A stretch of DNA of 64,000 nt. Origin: Mytilus edulis. Taxonomy: Eukaryota > Mollusca > Bivalvia > Mytilida > Mytilidae. Made by a program: the position numbers and the translations under genes. The notes beneath the pieces are model-generated. The model saw only the letters and a program-made list of their open reading frames with translations. It was not told the origin of the DNA and did no database searches. Positions 42,801-45,800 of this stretch are shown here, piece after piece (within the stretch, counting starts at the first letter, position 1; each line of letters opens with the position of its first letter). Where the stretch lies: NCBI RefSeq assembly GCF_963676685.1, contig NC_092344.1, positions 58,547,145-58,611,144 on the forward strand, in the 5' to 3' direction.

Positions 42801-45800
42801 AACAATGTCTGTTCAATAGCTGGCGACTAAGCAGCCTTGAGATGTTGTTAAAACTCAGACATGTGAACTCTACACAAGCCATGAGTACATATTCCGAAAT
42901 TATGTGAAATCATCATAGTTCAAATTGACCAACATTATTTTTAACTATTAAGTTACTTTGTAAACTGGCATTGCCAACTATACCTTTTCATAAATCTCAA
43001 TCAACAAATCATCAAATCAGTGCCTACAAATTGTCCAAAATTCAAAAGAGAATGGGAAATGTACGTATAGCATCTTTCATTGTAACGACGATGGCAGAAG
43101 AAATTGTTAACATTAAATTTATCCATCTCTGGATTTCTTTACTTCTGCCTGGTGTAATAAACATAATAAAGGATTATCATTTAATTTTCAAACAGAATCA
43201 AATTAGATTGAATTCTATATATTTCCACAATCAAACCGTTAACTCAATCTTTTAAGAACCCTAAACATGTCAACTCTCCAACCGTTTAACATGATTAAAC
43301 GAGATGATAATTATATATCTGTGACACATACAGTGTTGACTGTTGATTATTTTTAAAAGTCATGATTTAAGAACAAATATTCCAAGATGAGGATGTGAAC
43401 TAAAAGACTGTGTCTTTTTCTTATTAGAAATAGACCTATTAATAGTTGCATTGCCTTAAAGATAAGAATCTTAACTGAAAAGCTGCAACTATGCATACAT
43501 TTTAAACAAATCTTAAGAATGAATAGCTGATAGTTATAATATTGCAAGACAGATAAATATATATTTAATATTTACTTACTAGTTGCTCTTAACCGATTAC
43601 ATTGATTCAACGTTTGAGGGACTGATAGACCCACAATCACTATCCATATCCATTCGATACTTCCTGCACATGTTAGATAAACTTGGAAACGATTTTAAAA
43701 TTGAGACAGAGGTCTTACAAGCATGGAAAAATGAGTGGTAAGTGTGCTTTCATTATCAATAACGGGTAAATATTGGACGTCACTACATGCTACTTTCCTT
43801 CCAATGTTACATGTTTTAAACGTTTACCTGTTCGATGATGAACTCGATCACATTTTTCTATATATTTTGTTGCATACTTTTATGTTTTTGCTATTTTCTT
43901 GTTGAAATAAACTTCTATAAAACAGAAGATGTGACTGGATTGGCAATGAGATAACTCTCCATCAAAGACCAAATAACAAAGAACTGAAGATTATCGTACT
44001 GTCTTCATAAAGGGCAAAACCTATACCGCATAGTCGGCTATGCAAGGCCCAATATGACAAATGTAAAACAATTAAAGGAGAGGAATAACGGCATGATGTA
44101 TATACAAAACAATGAGCTAAAAAAACATATGATAAACAGCAACACAGGACAACCATTGAAATACAGGCTACTGACTTATGACCGGAACGTTATAATTTTC
44201 ATTTGAAAAGTCAGGACTTTTTTATGCTGTATATCTTCGATACTATTAATTAAATTTTAGTTATGGTACACGAGTTTGGGCTCCACTGATTGGTAAACCA
44301 AACATACTGTTTGATGTTAATGTACCTGGTCATGTGGAACCATGTTTGGATATTTTAAGACAAGTGTTTGTAGAAAGTTTCACGCAGACAGCCCACAAAG
44401 TAAACAAGGTCAGGTTTATAAGTACTCATTATAAAACATTATAACATGTTGTTTTTTGGTGTTTTTTTTTTATTATTATTCATTTAGTTACTTTGATATT
44501 GCCATAAATAATGTACTAAGTCTAAATGTTATTTGCTGTCGAAAACAATGTTTAATACCTGTTTTTTTGTTGGGGGGTTTTCACTATCAAATATTGACAG
44601 TTCCGTTTATTTAATTCATGTTTTCTTAAGAATATCTACATATGGAAAGTACCATTAAAAATATGATGCATAGTAAAATGTGCAATTAATCATCAGTGAT
44701 TATTTACTATTGAATTGAACAGGAATCACCACCACAGAAATTGTTGTTCCATAAAGATATACCAAGATATAGAAAACTAATCGACCCTTTCTTCATTCGA
44801 GTAGAACCAGTGACTGACACGGAATTTTGGAGTGAAATAGATGAAATATCAAATGTAATTACTGTTTCTTATATCTCATACTTTATTTATAAAATTCTTA
44901 TCGTCTGATGAAACCAGGAAATTGCCTGTACCAAGTTAGAAATATTGCAGTTGTTTTCTACTCTTTCTGTTGGTGGATAACGTTTGATTTTGTCATATTT
45001 TTTTAATTTGACTTTGACTTCGATGATGAGAACGTTTTTTTTACTGTGATAATGATTGTACTCATAGACAAATTAAGTCCCAAATATCTCAAGAGACAAC
45101 AGTATTATAATAAGATATCAAACAGAAACAATGTTTCGAATCCACACTCTTACCAATTCTAATATTTTATCCTTTCAGGCACAGAGATCAGAGCTAAAGT
45201 TCAGTCGACAGTCTACCATTCATCAGCTGTATAATTTGTTTATTGGGAAGTACAAAACTGAGGTAAGCAAACATGAAAATAGCTTGTGTTATTCAAAAAA
45301 AGATCATGTACATGCACATACTTAGCGCAACAAAATAGTTAAAAGATTTTTTATTGTTTTTTTTAGTTTATGAATGTCATCTTTATTCGATCGAACACTT
45401 GTCTATTGACATAATTCAGATGTTAAAAAAACTATAGAATATTAGAAGTAAGGGTTTCAAATAGGTAGTGATCTTGTTAAAAGTTGTTACAATTTTATTT
45501 TCCATCCAATTATAACATCAACAATAAATTCATGTCGTACCATATCAGAAGAGCCTAAATTTCATTTGTTATTCTAATTTTTGCATAAAATATGCCCTTT
45601 ATGTAAGTTTTGATTTAAAACGTTTCATCAACTAGGTGATTAAATGTGATGTGTGTTAGGTTGTCAGAAATCATTTGTTGTTGTTGCTGGATGTTCTTGA
45701 AAACGACCACAATAACTTCTAGCTGCAAATATGCCTCATAAAAACTAATAGTACACATGTGCTATCAGTATATATATAAAGCCAAATTATTTCATTTCAC

